Shown here: positions 44,251-53,274 of the stretch, in pieces
How positions within the stretch are numbered: the stretch's first letter is position 1
How the letters are laid out: every line of letters starts with the position of its first letter
Program-made: the position numbers and the translations under genes
NCBI RefSeq assembly: GCF_900100385.1
Contig: NZ_FNFC01000007.1
Coordinates: 1-64,000 of the forward strand
Direction: 5' to 3'
From: Halovenus aranensis
Lineage (GTDB): Archaea > Halobacteriota > Halobacteria > Halobacteriales > Haloarculaceae
DNA length: 64,000 nt
Notes under the pieces: generated by a model
What the model was told of the DNA's origin: nothing
The model's input: only the letters and a program-made list of their open reading frames with translations
Databases searched by the model: none

Positions 44251-45882
44251 ATGGTCTCCCTGGCTACGGTGCTCTTTGGCGGCGGTATCTTCGTAAGTCT
44301 CGTGCTGTGTCTGCTCGGTCTCTACAGCTACCGCCGCTGGGACGAGCCCGGTGTGCTGTCGTTTGCAGTGTTTACAGTCCTACTCGGACTCAGCGGCCTC
44401 GCCGGTGGGATTGGACAGTCTGTTCTCGGAGCGGGGGCACAAGACCAAGCCTTCTGGGCAGTGTCTGGACTGCTCGGTGTTGCACTGTGGTGTCTCCCCT
44501 GGGGGTTGTTTGGGCTGCAGTACTCCGGCCGATACACCCGTCTGAGCCGCCGAAATATCGCTTTTCTTCTGGTCCCGTACGTGCTGGTCATCGGCGGGCT
44601 GACATTCCAGTTGCTGGCACCCGCCGGCGGCTCCGTCCTCGCGTTGATCGTCGGGGGCGTCGTCGCGGTATACATGTTCGGTCTCCTGGCCCTGGGTGTC
44701 GGTATCGTGCTCAAGACAACCGCCGAGTACAGCCACCTGTCACTGCGGGCGGGCGTGAGCCTCAGTGCTGCCCCGCTCGCCGTCGTCATCGGCCTTAACG
44801 CGGCGAATGCGCTCTCGACCCGGGCGACAATTGCCGAGGCATATCTGGTCACGTTCGCGATTCCAACCCTCGCACTCGGTCTCGCTCTGTTCCGGTACGA
44901 CACCTTCGAGTCGACGCCCGCGGTCGGAACAATCGGCGAGCGCGAAATCGCCCGCGAAATCGACGACCTCGTGTTCGTCGTCGACAACCACGACCGCCTC
45001 ATCAAACTCAACGAGGCCGCAATCGAGACACTTGGCCTCTCCCGTGAGACGACTCACGGCAAACCGCTCTCGACGGTTCTCGACGACGACATCGAGCGGT
45101 TCCAGGACCGAGAGACTGTCACACTCGAAACGGCCGACGGCTCGCGTCGGTACGACGCCCAGGTCTCGACGGTGACCGACCAGCACGGCCGCGAACTCGG
45201 CTCGCTCGTGAGTCTCCACGACGTGACCGAGCACGACCTCCGCGAGCAACGCCTCGCGGTCCTCAACCGCGTCCTGCGCCACAACCTCCGGAACAAAGTC
45301 GAGGTCGTAAAAAGCCATGCGGAGGTCCTGGGCCAGCACCACGAGAACGGCCACGCCGAGACCATCGTCGACACCGCCGACGACATCGCCGACCTCGGGC
45401 AGAGCGCCCGGACTATCGACCAGTTTGTCTCCTGCTCACAGGCCAGTTCGATGGTCGACGTGGTCGAGGCAGTCAGGACGACCGTCAACGAGACAGCCAC
45501 CGACGGCGTCACCGTCTCGTTCGACCTCCCCGAGCGTGCGACCGTCGAGACGAACAGCGAGGCGTTACACGGCGCACTCGACAGCGCCGTCGAAAACGCC
45601 GTCACCTATGCCGAGAGTGGCATCGAGATTACCGTCTCCGAGGGAGAGACCAGCTACGAGGTCACCATCGCCGACGACGGGCCGGGCATCCCGGAGGCAG
45701 AACTCGCCTCGCTGGACGACGGGACCGAGACGGCGCTCGAACACGGCACCGGTCTTGGGCTGTGGCAACTCAAGTGGGCCGTGACCACGATGGGTGGCGA
45801 ACTCGACTTCGAGACGGACGACGGGACAACTGTCAGGTTCACCGTCCCTCACGGGTACCGCCAGCCAACAGACCAGGTCTGA
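44251..45882 (+). CDS. 7TM-PAS sensor histidine kinase
   Basis: 543 residues. Residues 1-220 contain seven membrane helices like the N-terminal 7TM sensor module of haloarchaeal kinases. A PAS domain follows (about 240-325, DLVFVVDNHDRLIKLNEAAIE) ending SLHDVTEHD. The dimerisation/phosphoacceptor helix has His in RVLRHNLRNKVEV (about 347). The ATPase domain has the N box (DSAVENAVTYAE), DDGPGIPE and GTGLGLW. It signals from the membrane to a response regulator not encoded next to it. Confidence 0.92.
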   Translation: MVSLATVLFGGGIFVSLVLCLLGLYSYRRWDEPGVLSFAVFTVLLGLSGLAGGIGQSVLGAGAQDQAFWAVSGLLGVALWCLPWGLFGLQYSGRYTRLSRRNIAFLLVPYVLVIGGLTFQLLAPAGGSVLALIVGGVVAVYMFGLLALGVGIVLKTTAEYSHLSLRAGVSLSAAPLAVVIGLNAANALSTRATIAEAYLVTFAIPTLALGLALFRYDTFESTPAVGTIGEREIAREIDDLVFVVDNHDRLIKLNEAAIETLGLSRETTHGKPLSTVLDDDIERFQDRETVTLETADGSRRYDAQVSTVTDQHGRELGSLVSLHDVTEHDLREQRLAVLNRVLRHNLRNKVEVVKSHAEVLGQHHENGHAETIVDTADDIADLGQSARTIDQFVSCSQASSMVDVVEAVRTTVNETATDGVTVSFDLPERATVETNSEALHGALDSAVENAVTYAESGIEITVSEGETSYEVTIADDGPGIPEAELASLDDGTETALEHGTGLGLWQLKWAVTTMGGELDFETDDGTTVRFTVPHGYRQPTDQV

Positions 45883-45953
45883 ATATACTGCAAATAGAGT
45901 TTCACTAGTGAAAATTAAACAGTGTTATGTAGAGTGACCCGCTACCGCGGCGT

Positions 45954-46451
45954 ATGCAGTCCCAACAGCCGGTCGCGGAGACGGCGACCCTGCAGGAGTC
46001 GTACACCGAGATGAGCGAGATACTGATGCCCAACGACACGAATAACCTCGGGCGAGCCCTCGGTGGGTCGGTGCTGCACTGGATGGACATCTGTGGCGCA
46101 ATCGCCTCGCGGCGGTTCAGCCAGCGACAGGTCGTCACGGCGTCGATGGACCACGTCGACTTCATCCAGCCAATCGAACTCGGCGACGTTGTCACGGTGA
46201 CGGGATACGTCTTCGACACCGGCGAGACAAGTATCAACGTGAAAGTCGACGTGCAAGTCGAGCGCCCGAGCGACGGGCTGACCGAAGACGCCGCCGCCTC
46301 GTTTTTCAGCTTCGTCGCGCTCGATGCCGACGAGCGACCGACGAGCGTCCCGTGCCTCGCGTGTCCCACCGAGGCCCAGGAGGAGCTCAGAGACGCAGCC
46401 CTGTCACAGCGCCGCGAGCGTCGAAACGTGGTCGCGGCCACAGAGGAGTGA
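45954..46451 (+). CDS. Acyl-CoA thioesterase (hotdog)
   Basis: 165 residues, BFIT/YciA-type hotdog. Residues 20-110 carry NNLGRALGGSVLHWMDICGAIASRR (in part GGSVLHWMDICGA, with the acidic catalytic residue) and TASMDHVDFIQPIELGDVV, strong family signatures. The tail holds a Cys pair (VPCLACPT) and a charged helix. It hydrolyses acyl-CoA thioesters in the cytoplasm. An AT-rich leader (45890-45930) contains the promoter. Confidence 0.9.
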   Translation: MQSQQPVAETATLQESYTEMSEILMPNDTNNLGRALGGSVLHWMDICGAIASRRFSQRQVVTASMDHVDFIQPIELGDVVTVTGYVFDTGETSINVKVDVQVERPSDGLTEDAAASFFSFVALDADERPTSVPCLACPTEAQEELRDAALSQRRERRNVVAATEE

Positions 46452-46557
46452 GGTTTCGAGGTGTACGGAGCGTTTCGGAGAGAGTTACACGCACTCTCTA
46501 TCTACGTCTTCATATGAGCTGTACGGTGAATTCGACACAGTAGCACACGCGCCGCTC

Positions 46558-46583
46558 CTCGAAATATTACATGAATTATCGAG
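46558..46583 (+). promoter_or_regulatory. Imperfect inverted repeat upstream of exporter gene
   Basis: CTCGA (46558-46562) and TCGAG (46579-46583) enclose AT-rich arms (AATATT/AATTA), 62-87 nt before the TauE/SafE start. It may be an operator in an AT-rich 190-bp promoter region. Confidence 0.25.
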
Positions 46584-46644
46584 ACAAATACCATAGAAGA
46601 CAACGGACTTATGTCGGGATTTCCAATCGTGGCGCCAAGCTGCA

Positions 46645-47736
46645 ATGAATACGTCCTCAGGGTCGGATACTGTCCAGAAGACGTTTCTCAAGTATCAGCA
46701 CGTGTTTGTATTCCTCGCCCCGCTGTTGTTCGTGGTGGGTGTATACTTCGGAGCCCCGACAGAGGGCTCGGGAACGAGCTACTGGCTCGAGTACTGGTGG
46801 ATGTTTATCCCCTTCATCACCGGCGCCACCATCGTCAATACGGTCGGCATCAGCGGCTCCGCGCTGTTCGTCCCCTTCCTCATATTCATCTTCCCGATTA
46901 TCGCGGGCGAGACACTGACGCCCGAGACTCTCGTGAAGGTCGGACTCATCAGCGAGTCCTTCGGTCTCTCCAGTTCCGCGCTCGCGTTCATCCAGTACGG
47001 CCTAGTTGACCGACGCCTCGCGCTCACGCTGGTTGCGGGTGGTGTGCCCTTCGTCGTCGCTGGCGCACTGCTCTCCTTTGTCATCCCCGCACCGGTGTTT
47101 CATCTGCTGCTCGGACTGGCGTTGCTGACCGCCTCGTATCTCTTGTTCAAGGCCGACCTGGGCCACGAAGAGCCCAGCCGGAGCGACGAACCCGAAGAGA
47201 GAGCCGAAGTTTCGGCCGATGGGGGTTCGATGCCGAACGACGCCGAAAAACTCGGCCCGGCCGGCGTCGAGACGGCCGACGACGGCACCGTCACGCGGGT
47301 CGACCGCGACGGCAACGACTACAACTACTCCCGCGAGGGGTATCTCGAACGCTTTGCCAACTACAGCGTCGGCGGCATATTTCAGGGGCTCGCTGGCTTC
47401 GGTATCGGTGAACTGGGTATCATCTCGATGCTTCGGACCAAGGTCCCCGTACGGGTCGCTATCGGCACCAACCACATCGTCGTCGCGCTGACTGCGGTGT
47501 TGGCGTCGTTAGTCCACGTATTCGGTGGCCAGTACGTCCCCGGCGGCCACAGCATCAGCCTCGCCTCAACCCCCTGGAATATGGTCGTCTGGACGGTTCC
47601 AGCGACGGTCACCGGCGGTCAGATTGCGCCGTACGTCTCGGCGGCACTGGACACGAGCCTCATCAAGAAGGGCGTCGGCGTCCTCTTTGCGATTATCGCC
47701 GTCGCGCTGTTCGTGATGGCAGCCGGTGGTTTCTAA
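46645..47736 (+). CDS. TauE/SafE-family sulfite/organosulfur exporter
   Basis: 363 residues, eight or more membrane helices in two halves. The first-half motif is TIVNTVGISGSALFVPFL and the second-half motif GLAGFGIGELGIISMLR, the two symmetric TauE/SafE signature loops. A hydrophilic, acidic cytoplasmic linker (about 172-240) separates the halves. The family exports sulfite, sulfoacetate or related anions. It is followed 26 nt later by a Usp gene that seems to use a promoter overlapping the stop codon. Confidence 0.88.
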   Translation: MNTSSGSDTVQKTFLKYQHVFVFLAPLLFVVGVYFGAPTEGSGTSYWLEYWWMFIPFITGATIVNTVGISGSALFVPFLIFIFPIIAGETLTPETLVKVGLISESFGLSSSALAFIQYGLVDRRLALTLVAGGVPFVVAGALLSFVIPAPVFHLLLGLALLTASYLLFKADLGHEEPSRSDEPEERAEVSADGGSMPNDAEKLGPAGVETADDGTVTRVDRDGNDYNYSREGYLERFANYSVGGIFQGLAGFGIGELGIISMLRTKVPVRVAIGTNHIVVALTAVLASLVHVFGGQYVPGGHSISLASTPWNMVVWTVPATVTGGQIAPYVSAALDTSLIKKGVGVLFAIIAVALFVMAAGGF

Positions 47737-47761
47737 GTTGACGGGGGCTGTTCACGCAACT

Positions 47762-48196
47762 ATGTACGACGATATTCTTCTCCCGACCGACGGAAGCGAC
47801 AGTATCGCAGCGGCCGCAAAACACGCCAAAACCCTCGCCGACCGCTCTGACGCGACGCTTCACGTGCTCTCGGTTGTCGACACGCGCAACCGCTTCGAGA
47901 GCCCGACCGGCGGCCTCTCGGTGGAGGCGTGGACCGACGCCGAACACGACCGGGCTGAAAGCGCCATCGAGACCACGGTCGAGTTGGTGGGCGACGAGGT
48001 CCCAGTCGAGACGGCTATCGTCGAGGGTGTCCCCAAGACGGCGATTCTCGACTACGTCGAAGACGAGGGGATGGATATGGTGGTAATGGGCACCCACGGC
48101 CGGACCGGGCTGGACCACTATCTCATCGGTAGCGTCGCCGAGAAAGTCGTCCGTCGGTCGCCGGTGCCAGTCGTTACGGTCCGCCTGAGCGACTAG
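47762..48196 (+). CDS. Universal stress protein (UspA family)
   Basis: 144 residues, ATP-binding Usp: DDILLPTDGSDSIAAAAKHA start, central HVLSVVDTRN, and the nucleotide loop GTHGRTGLDHYLIGSVAEKVV (quoted in part: GTHGRTGLDHYL). ATG 47762 is 26 nt after CTAAGTT (47733-47739), which overlaps the exporter gene's stop. Transporter-Usp pairs are common in haloarchaea, and Usp may modulate the transporter. Confidence 0.92.
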   Translation: MYDDILLPTDGSDSIAAAAKHAKTLADRSDATLHVLSVVDTRNRFESPTGGLSVEAWTDAEHDRAESAIETTVELVGDEVPVETAIVEGVPKTAILDYVEDEGMDMVVMGTHGRTGLDHYLIGSVAEKVVRRSPVPVVTVRLSD

Positions 48197-48340
48197 TCCG
48201 GGGAGACATCTGCGACCGGCCCCGTGAGAGTGGTCTCGTCGTCTCAACGGTGGTGGCGCGGACAGCGTGTGGGCGTCTGCACGGCCGTCACGACGCGTTG
48301 ACCGATGTCTGTGAGTCGGTATGTGGCGACGCCACCAACC

Positions 48341-48346
48341 CTTAAC
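48341..48346 (+). promoter_or_regulatory. Core promoter of flavin oxidoreductase gene
   Basis: CTTAAC, centred about 27 nt upstream of the ATG at 48370. Confidence 0.5.
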
Positions 48347-48369
48347 CCCCATGCCCACGACGTGCGTGT

Positions 48370-49371
48370 ATGCAACTCGGCACTGGTCTGTTCACCGCCC
48401 AGCAGCGACCAGACGACGACCGCGCGGCGACCGACCTCTACGACGAGATACTCGACGTGACCCGGGAAATCGAGGCCGCGGGCCTCGATAGCGCCTGGGT
48501 GTCCGAACACCACTTCGCCGAGGACGGCTATCTCTCGGCGACGATGCCGACGCTGTCGGCGATGGCCGCCGAAACCGGCGACATCGAACTCGGCCCCTGT
48601 ATCGCACTCGGCCCGCTGTATGACCCGGTTCGGCTCGCCGAGGACGCCGCGACGGTCGACCTCATCGCCGACGGACGGCTCACGCTCGGGCTCTCTATCG
48701 GTTCGAACCCCCGAGAGTTCGACGTATTCGGCGTCCCCCGCGAGGAGCGTGCCGACCGACTGGCAGACCTCGTCCCGTTCCTCCGGGCTGGCTGGAGCGA
48801 CGGGCCGCTCGATTACGAGTCGACGTTTCACGACGTGTCACCCGAGGTGTCGATAACGCCGAAACCAGCACGAGAGATTCCGCTGATGCTCGGCGGTGCC
48901 GCGAAGCCAGCCGTCCGCCGGGCGGCACGACAGGCAGAGGCGTGGTGTGCCCCCTCGGCGCTGTCGGTCGGAGCGGTCAAAAAGCGCGTCGAGGATATCA
49001 GGACCGTCCGAGACGAGGAGGGAATCGACGGCGACTTCCAGACCTACGTCATCCAGCACGGCTGGGTCGGCGACTCCCGCGAGGACGCCTGGGAGACGAT
49101 GAAAGACGGCTACTTCTACATTCAGCGGCGCTACGAGGAGATTTTCTCCGGCGAGGCTGTCGACGAACTCGACGCCGAGCGCAAGGAGGAACTCAAAGAA
49201 CAGGCCATCTTCGGCACGCCCGAGCAGGTGACCGACGAGCTCGAAACCTACAGCGAGGCGCTTGGCGACGACATCCACTTCATCTTCCGCACCTACCACC
49301 CCGGCGTCGGTACCGACGAGATGGTCGACTGCATCCACCGTCTCGGCGACGAGGTCGCGCCCGAGCTGTAG
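48370..49371 (+). CDS. LLM-class F420/FMN-dependent oxidoreductase
   Basis: 333 residues, luciferase-like TIM barrel. The N-terminus ends in SAWVSEHHFAEDGYLS, the typical EHH motif; later features are ALGPLYDPVRLAEDAATVD, GLSIGSNPREFDVFG and IPLMLGGAAKPAVRRAA. It uses F420 (common in haloarchaea) or FMN. It converges with the ebo-like operon (6 nt between stops); whether it belongs to that pathway is unknown. Confidence 0.9.
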   Translation: MQLGTGLFTAQQRPDDDRAATDLYDEILDVTREIEAAGLDSAWVSEHHFAEDGYLSATMPTLSAMAAETGDIELGPCIALGPLYDPVRLAEDAATVDLIADGRLTLGLSIGSNPREFDVFGVPREERADRLADLVPFLRAGWSDGPLDYESTFHDVSPEVSITPKPAREIPLMLGGAAKPAVRRAARQAEAWCAPSALSVGAVKKRVEDIRTVRDEEGIDGDFQTYVIQHGWVGDSREDAWETMKDGYFYIQRRYEEIFSGEAVDELDAERKEELKEQAIFGTPEQVTDELETYSEALGDDIHFIFRTYHPGVGTDEMVDCIHRLGDEVAPEL

Positions 49372-49377
49372 GCCGGG

Positions 49378-50226
49378 TTACCGGACGTTAGTTAGGTATG
49401 CCAGGCTCTCTTCGGCGGCGCGGTCGGGTTCCTCGGGGTACGTGTACAGCTCCAGGGTGGCGTAGCCGTCGTATCCGGCCCGGTCGAGCGCGGCGAAGAT
49501 AGCCTCGAAGTCGAGGTCACCCTCGCCGGGAATCCGGTGGTAGTGTTTCCCCCGGCGGCCCCCGACGATGTCTTCGAGGTGGACTCCGGTGATGTAGTCG
49601 ACGCTCTGTGTGATTGTCTCCGCGAGGTCCTCGCCGTAGACCGCCGCGTGTCCGATATCGAGGTTGACGCCGAGTCCGTCCCGACCCATCTCGTCGATGA
49701 GGTCGAGTACTTCCGCGGTACACTCGATTAATAGCTCGGGTTCGAACTCGATACCCACGTCGATGCCCCGTGGCTCGGCGTAGTCGAGAATCTCGTGGAG
49801 CGACCGCCTCAGGTACTCGCGGGCCTGTTCGGGCGGGTTGCCCGCGAGGGGTTGGCCGGAGGTGACGCTGACCGCCGGAGCGTCGACCCGCTGTGCGAGG
49901 TCGATAGCGTCTTTAGTGTACTCGATACGCCAGCGGCGGTCGTCGTCGGCCGCCGTACACAGGCTGGGCTCGAAAAACGCCGAGGGCGGGGCGTCGTCGT
50001 AGTAGCCGACCGCGGTGTTTGCGTTGACGTTCGCCACGTCGAGGCCGGCGGCGTCGAGTCGGCGTTCGAGGCGCGCTCTGTCGTCGTCACCGAACCCGGG
50101 CAAGAACGCGTGGGGTTCGTCGGCAAGTATCTCGACGCCGTCGTAGCCGATATCGGCGATGCGGTCAATGGCCTGAGGGAGCGTAAACTCGGTGTAGGCG
50201 TTCGTCGAGAAGGCGAGTTCGACCAT
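49378..50226 (-). CDS. EboE-like TIM-barrel isomerase, copy 1
   Basis: 282 residues of the xylose isomerase-like/AP endonuclease 2 superfamily. It begins FSTNAYTEFTLPQAID and IGYDGVEIL. The metal ligands are visible: Glu in EFEPELLIE, Asp-His in NLDIGHAAV, His in GVHLEDIVG, and Glu in ATLELYTYPE. It is a paralog of the gene at 51167. Fourth gene of the TatD-TIM-UbiA-TIM operon, 41 nt after the prenyltransferase. EboE-like by context; the reaction (isomerising or dehydrating a sugar or cyclitol) is inferred. Confidence 0.85.
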   Translation of the reverse strand: MVELAFSTNAYTEFTLPQAIDRIADIGYDGVEILADEPHAFLPGFGDDDRARLERRLDAAGLDVANVNANTAVGYYDDAPPSAFFEPSLCTAADDDRRWRIEYTKDAIDLAQRVDAPAVSVTSGQPLAGNPPEQAREYLRRSLHEILDYAEPRGIDVGIEFEPELLIECTAEVLDLIDEMGRDGLGVNLDIGHAAVYGEDLAETITQSVDYITGVHLEDIVGGRRGKHYHRIPGEGDLDFEAIFAALDRAGYDGYATLELYTYPEEPDRAAEESLAYLTNVR

Positions 50227-50267
50227 ATCGGCGGTTCGTCGCCAGCGACAAACCAGTTTCTTCTGGG

Positions 50268-51170
50268 TCAGGACACGTCGAAGACTCGAGAGAGACCGAC
50301 CGCAGGGACGAGTAGACCCACGGTGGCGAGCCCCCAGGCCGGGCCGACCGTCGACGCGAACGCGCCGTCGAGCACCACCTGCGCGAGCACGCAGGTCCCG
50401 ACAGCCGGTCCGACCGTCTCCGGTCTGGGAGTGAGGTAGGCCCGTCGGAGCGCCTGCCCGGTCCAGGCGAGAAAACAAGCCACCAGCACGAAGGTCAGCG
50501 CCGTGGCAGCCAGTCCTGGCGAGCGGACACCGAGACGAACCACGACCGCCAGCCCAGCCAGAGCGACGGCGCCGATGGCGAGGGCGACAGCGCCGCGGTT
50601 GTCCCCGACCGTCTCGCCGGCCGCCATGAACGTGACCGCGGCGATGTAGACGAACACGACCGCCGGCACTACCAGAACAATAGGTGACAAATCGAGTAGC
50701 GCACCGCCCAGTGAGACGCCGAGGAGGACATTCAGCCCCCGGGCACCGCCCATGAACACCACGCCGACCGGTCGGTGTTTGAACACGCCGTCATAAAGGA
50801 GGATACAGGCTGTGAGGGCAGCGGCGACGCCACCAGACTGTGGCTTGGTGGCCGCCGCAACGGCGACGCCACAGACCAGAAAAGAGAGGCCAACGGCGAG
50901 AGCAGCGGTCCGGGACACCTCACCCGACGGAATCGGGCGCTCCGGTCGCTCGCGTGCGTCCTCGGCGGCGTCGACGTAGTCGTTCAGCGTCGTTCCGCCG
51001 GCATAGAGCAAGACCGAGGCGACACAGAGACCGGCGAGCGGTGCGAGGCGGATGTCGGCGACGGGCGCGACGAGTGCCGCGCCGAGTAGCACGTCCGGCG
51101 GTGCGGTCGCGAGGTTGGGCACGCGGAGGAGCGTCGCATACGCGCGAAGCGTCCCCGCGGAGCCACTCAT
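50268..51170 (-). CDS. UbiA-type prenyltransferase (EboC-like)
   Basis: 300 residues, eight to nine membrane helices. The first Asp-rich motif is LNDYVDAAEDARERPERPIPSG (quoted in part: NDYVDAAEDARERPERP), the hallmark of the UbiA superfamily, whose members move a prenyl group from a pyrophosphate to an aromatic, sugar-like or glycerol acceptor. The second Asp motif is reduced to GETVGDNRG. The DARERPERPIPSG string is like that of bacterial EboC proteins as I remember them. The start overlaps the stop of the TIM-barrel gene by 4 nt. Confidence 0.88.
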   Translation of the reverse strand: MSGSAGTLRAYATLLRVPNLATAPPDVLLGAALVAPVADIRLAPLAGLCVASVLLYAGGTTLNDYVDAAEDARERPERPIPSGEVSRTAALAVGLSFLVCGVAVAAATKPQSGGVAAALTACILLYDGVFKHRPVGVVFMGGARGLNVLLGVSLGGALLDLSPIVLVVPAVVFVYIAAVTFMAAGETVGDNRGAVALAIGAVALAGLAVVVRLGVRSPGLAATALTFVLVACFLAWTGQALRRAYLTPRPETVGPAVGTCVLAQVVLDGAFASTVGPAWGLATVGLLVPAVGLSRVFDVS

Positions 51171-51997
51171 GTCCAGCCGTGGTCGGTGAGATAGGCCATC
51201 GCGTCGCGGGCAGTCTCGGCGGCCGTCTCCTCGTAGGGATAGAGTTCGACGGTAACGTAACCGTCGTAGCCGTCGGCCGCAATCGCGTCGAGCACGCCCT
51301 CGATGTCCATGCCGCCGTCGCCGAGCTGGGTGTGTTCGTGTTCCCTGCTCGCCGGAATGTCTTCGAGGTGGTAGTGGGTGGTGTACGACGAGAGTTTCTC
51401 GACGAGGTCTGCGGGCTGTTCGCCGACACAGAAGAAGTGGCCGGCGTCGAAGTTACATTTCAGGCGCGGCGAGTCGATGCGGTCGGCCAGTTCGAGGAAC
51501 TGGTCGGAGGTCTCTATCAGCAGGTCCGGCTCGGGTTCGACCATCACGTCGACGCCGACCTTCTCTGCGACATCGAGCACCTCACGGAGGCCAGCCTCGA
51601 AGGTGTCCATCGCCCACGCTCGCGAGCGGCCGTCCGGAACCGGGCCGCCCGGTTCGATGGAGATATGCTCGACGCCGAGGGCGTCGGCGGTCTCCAGCGC
51701 GCTGACGGTGTAGTCGATGCGGCGCTGTCGGTAGGAGGTGTCTTCCTCGAGAAAGGACGGATGGTGGAAGTCCTCGATTGCGGTGAGCATGAACGCGTTG
51801 CCGTTGCTGACCGCCAGCCCGGCGTCGTCGAGGGCCTCGCGGACGCCCTCGACCTCGTCTGTGGTGGCTTCGGGCGGATACAGGTGAGGCGTATCGAGAA
51901 GCACCTCGACACCGTCGTAGCCGATATCGCCCAGTATCTCGATTGCCTCGCCGAGGTCGTACTGGCGGAAGGCGTTGGTAGAGAACGCGAAATCCAT
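51167..51997 (-). CDS. EboE-like TIM-barrel isomerase, copy 2
   Basis: 276 residues, xylose-isomerase-like. The N-terminus AFSTNAFRQYDLGEAIEIL matches copy 1. Metal ligands: Glu in VEPEPDLLIE, Asp-His in NFDAGHFFC, His in HYHLEDIPA, and Glu in VTVELYPYEE. A His-rich loop (SREHEHTQ) replaces the GRRGKHYH loop of copy 1, so the active-site rims differ. It lies between TatD-like (3 nt gap) and UbiA (4 nt overlap), indicating one polycistronic mRNA. Confidence 0.85.
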   Translation of the reverse strand: MDFAFSTNAFRQYDLGEAIEILGDIGYDGVEVLLDTPHLYPPEATTDEVEGVREALDDAGLAVSNGNAFMLTAIEDFHHPSFLEEDTSYRQRRIDYTVSALETADALGVEHISIEPGGPVPDGRSRAWAMDTFEAGLREVLDVAEKVGVDVMVEPEPDLLIETSDQFLELADRIDSPRLKCNFDAGHFFCVGEQPADLVEKLSSYTTHYHLEDIPASREHEHTQLGDGGMDIEGVLDAIAADGYDGYVTVELYPYEETAAETARDAMAYLTDHGWT

Positions 51998-52000
51998 GAT

Positions 52001-52807
52001 TCAGAGCTCGTATTCGAAGTTCGGCGACTGGCTGAAAAACTCGTAGGGATTCTCGAAGACGACCTGCCGGACCTCGTCGCGGTCCCAGCCCCTGTCGAGC
52101 ATCTTGTCACGCGCTTTCGGAACCGCGAGCGGGTCAGAGGGGTCCCAGTCGGCCGCGCTGTTGAGCAACATCTTCTCGGTGCCGTACTCTTCGAGCAGGT
52201 CGATTGTCGTCTCGGCGTCGATTTTGCCGGGGTACAGCGTGAACCCCACCCAGCAGTCGGTCTGTAGCGAGATATCTATCGTGTTCTCCGTGTTGTGGTC
52301 GATGACGATACGCTCCTCGGTCACGTCTTCGTCCTGGATGAGTTCGACCAGGCGCTCTGTCCCCTCCGGCTTGTTCGTGTGCGGTGTGTGGACGATGACA
52401 GGGAGGTCGCGCTCTTCGGCCATCTGTAGCTGTCGCCGGAACGCTCGTTCCTCGGCCTCTGTGCCCTGGTCGAGCCCGATTTCACCAACGCCCACGACGT
52501 TGTCGCGGTCGAGATACTCCGGGATGCGCTCTATCACGCGCTCGGCCATCTCGGGGTAGTTCGCCTCCTTTGGTTCGAGGGCAATCGTCACGTAGTGGTC
52601 GACGCCCGCGGCCCGCTGTGCGCGCTTGGTCTCGAAGTCGATAATCTGCTCGAAGTAGTCGAAAAACGACTCCGCGTGCTGTTTGTCTGTCCCGCTCCAG
52701 AACGCTGGCTCGATGCAACACTCGATGCCCGAGAGTCGCGCCCGCTCGTAGTCGCTCGTCGAGCGCGAGACCATGTGCATGTGGGGGTCGATGATGGGAA
52801 GCGACAT
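52001..52807 (-). CDS. TatD-family hydrolase (EboB-like)
   Basis: 268 residues, amidohydrolase-type TIM barrel. Ligands: HxH in IDPHMHMVS, Glu in GVGEIGLDQG, His in VIVHTPHTN, His in IVIDHNTEN, and Asp in NSAADWDPSD. TatD enzymes are metal-dependent nucleases or hydrolases; EboB is the TatD-like member of ebo clusters. The C-terminus (QVVFENPYEFFSQS) is like other TatD proteins. First gene of the minus-strand operon, with a TATA box 29 nt upstream. Confidence 0.88.
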   Translation of the reverse strand: MSLPIIDPHMHMVSRSTSDYERARLSGIECCIEPAFWSGTDKQHAESFFDYFEQIIDFETKRAQRAAGVDHYVTIALEPKEANYPEMAERVIERIPEYLDRDNVVGVGEIGLDQGTEAEERAFRRQLQMAEERDLPVIVHTPHTNKPEGTERLVELIQDEDVTEERIVIDHNTENTIDISLQTDCWVGFTLYPGKIDAETTIDLLEEYGTEKMLLNSAADWDPSDPLAVPKARDKMLDRGWDRDEVRQVVFENPYEFFSQSPNFEYEL

Positions 52808-52830
52808 ACCCCTGAACCTTGGCAGAGAAG

Positions 52831-52840
52831 CTACTAATAG
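52831..52840 (-). promoter_or_regulatory. TATA box of the TatD-TIM-UbiA operon
   Basis: Minus-strand CTATTAGTAG, centred 29 nt before the ATG at 52807, giving a leaderless start. Confidence 0.6.
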
Positions 52841-52888
52841 CCTCCCTCTTTGTCACAGTCTTTCGCTTCGTTGACGCGTCGCGCGGCA

Positions 52889-52897
52889 GATATTTGC
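52889..52897 (+). promoter_or_regulatory. TATA box of zinc-ribbon gene
   Basis: GATATTTGC centred 27 nt before the ATG at 52920, divergent from the minus-strand operon promoter within 112 bp. Confidence 0.5.
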
Positions 52898-52919
52898 CGG
52901 TCGCGCCCGAGGGTGAACC

Positions 52920-53129
52920 ATGCCCGAGACCTGCCCGCACTGTGACGAACCGGTCGACTCCGAGCGCCGGACGCCGGCGGATGAACGCCCCTACGAGGTG
53001 TGGCGCTGTCCGGACTGTGGCGAGGAGTGGCGCCACCCCGAGGAGACGATACTCGACAGGAGCCTCGATTTCAGCGCGAGCGACAGCCAACTGTCTCGCC
53101 GAGAGTCGGACACAGATACCGGCTGGTGA
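52920..53129 (+). CDS. Small zinc-ribbon protein
   Basis: 69 residues with a two-CxxC zinc ribbon: CPHCDE near the start and RCPDCGEEW at residues 28-37, then a polar tail. It may bind nucleic acid or protein. It is located between the two divergent halves of the ebo-like region, so it could be a regulator of that region or an unrelated small haloarchaeal zinc protein. Confidence 0.7.
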   Translation: MPETCPHCDEPVDSERRTPADERPYEVWRCPDCGEEWRHPEETILDRSLDFSASDSQLSRRESDTDTGW

Positions 53130-53267
53130 CGCCAGCGAGACAACTGGCGAACAGTTGAAAGGAACAGGCCGAGAGGGCGACAACCGCAGTCGACCGGTGA
53201 GAACTCCCGACTATCGCCACTACAGCGGTTGTAGCATCGTTTCGCCGTCCGAATCAGAGTCGCACGA

Positions 53268-53274
53268 TATAATA
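53268..53274 (+). promoter_or_regulatory. TATA box of inositol-phosphate synthase gene
   Basis: TATAATA, 27 nt upstream of the ATG at 53298. A leaderless transcript is expected. Confidence 0.65.

Noticed and set aside
48370-49371. Flavin-dependent oxidoreductase as part of the ebo-like cluster
   Set aside because: It is convergent with its own promoter, and such enzymes are not a known ebo component. Adjacency alone is not enough.
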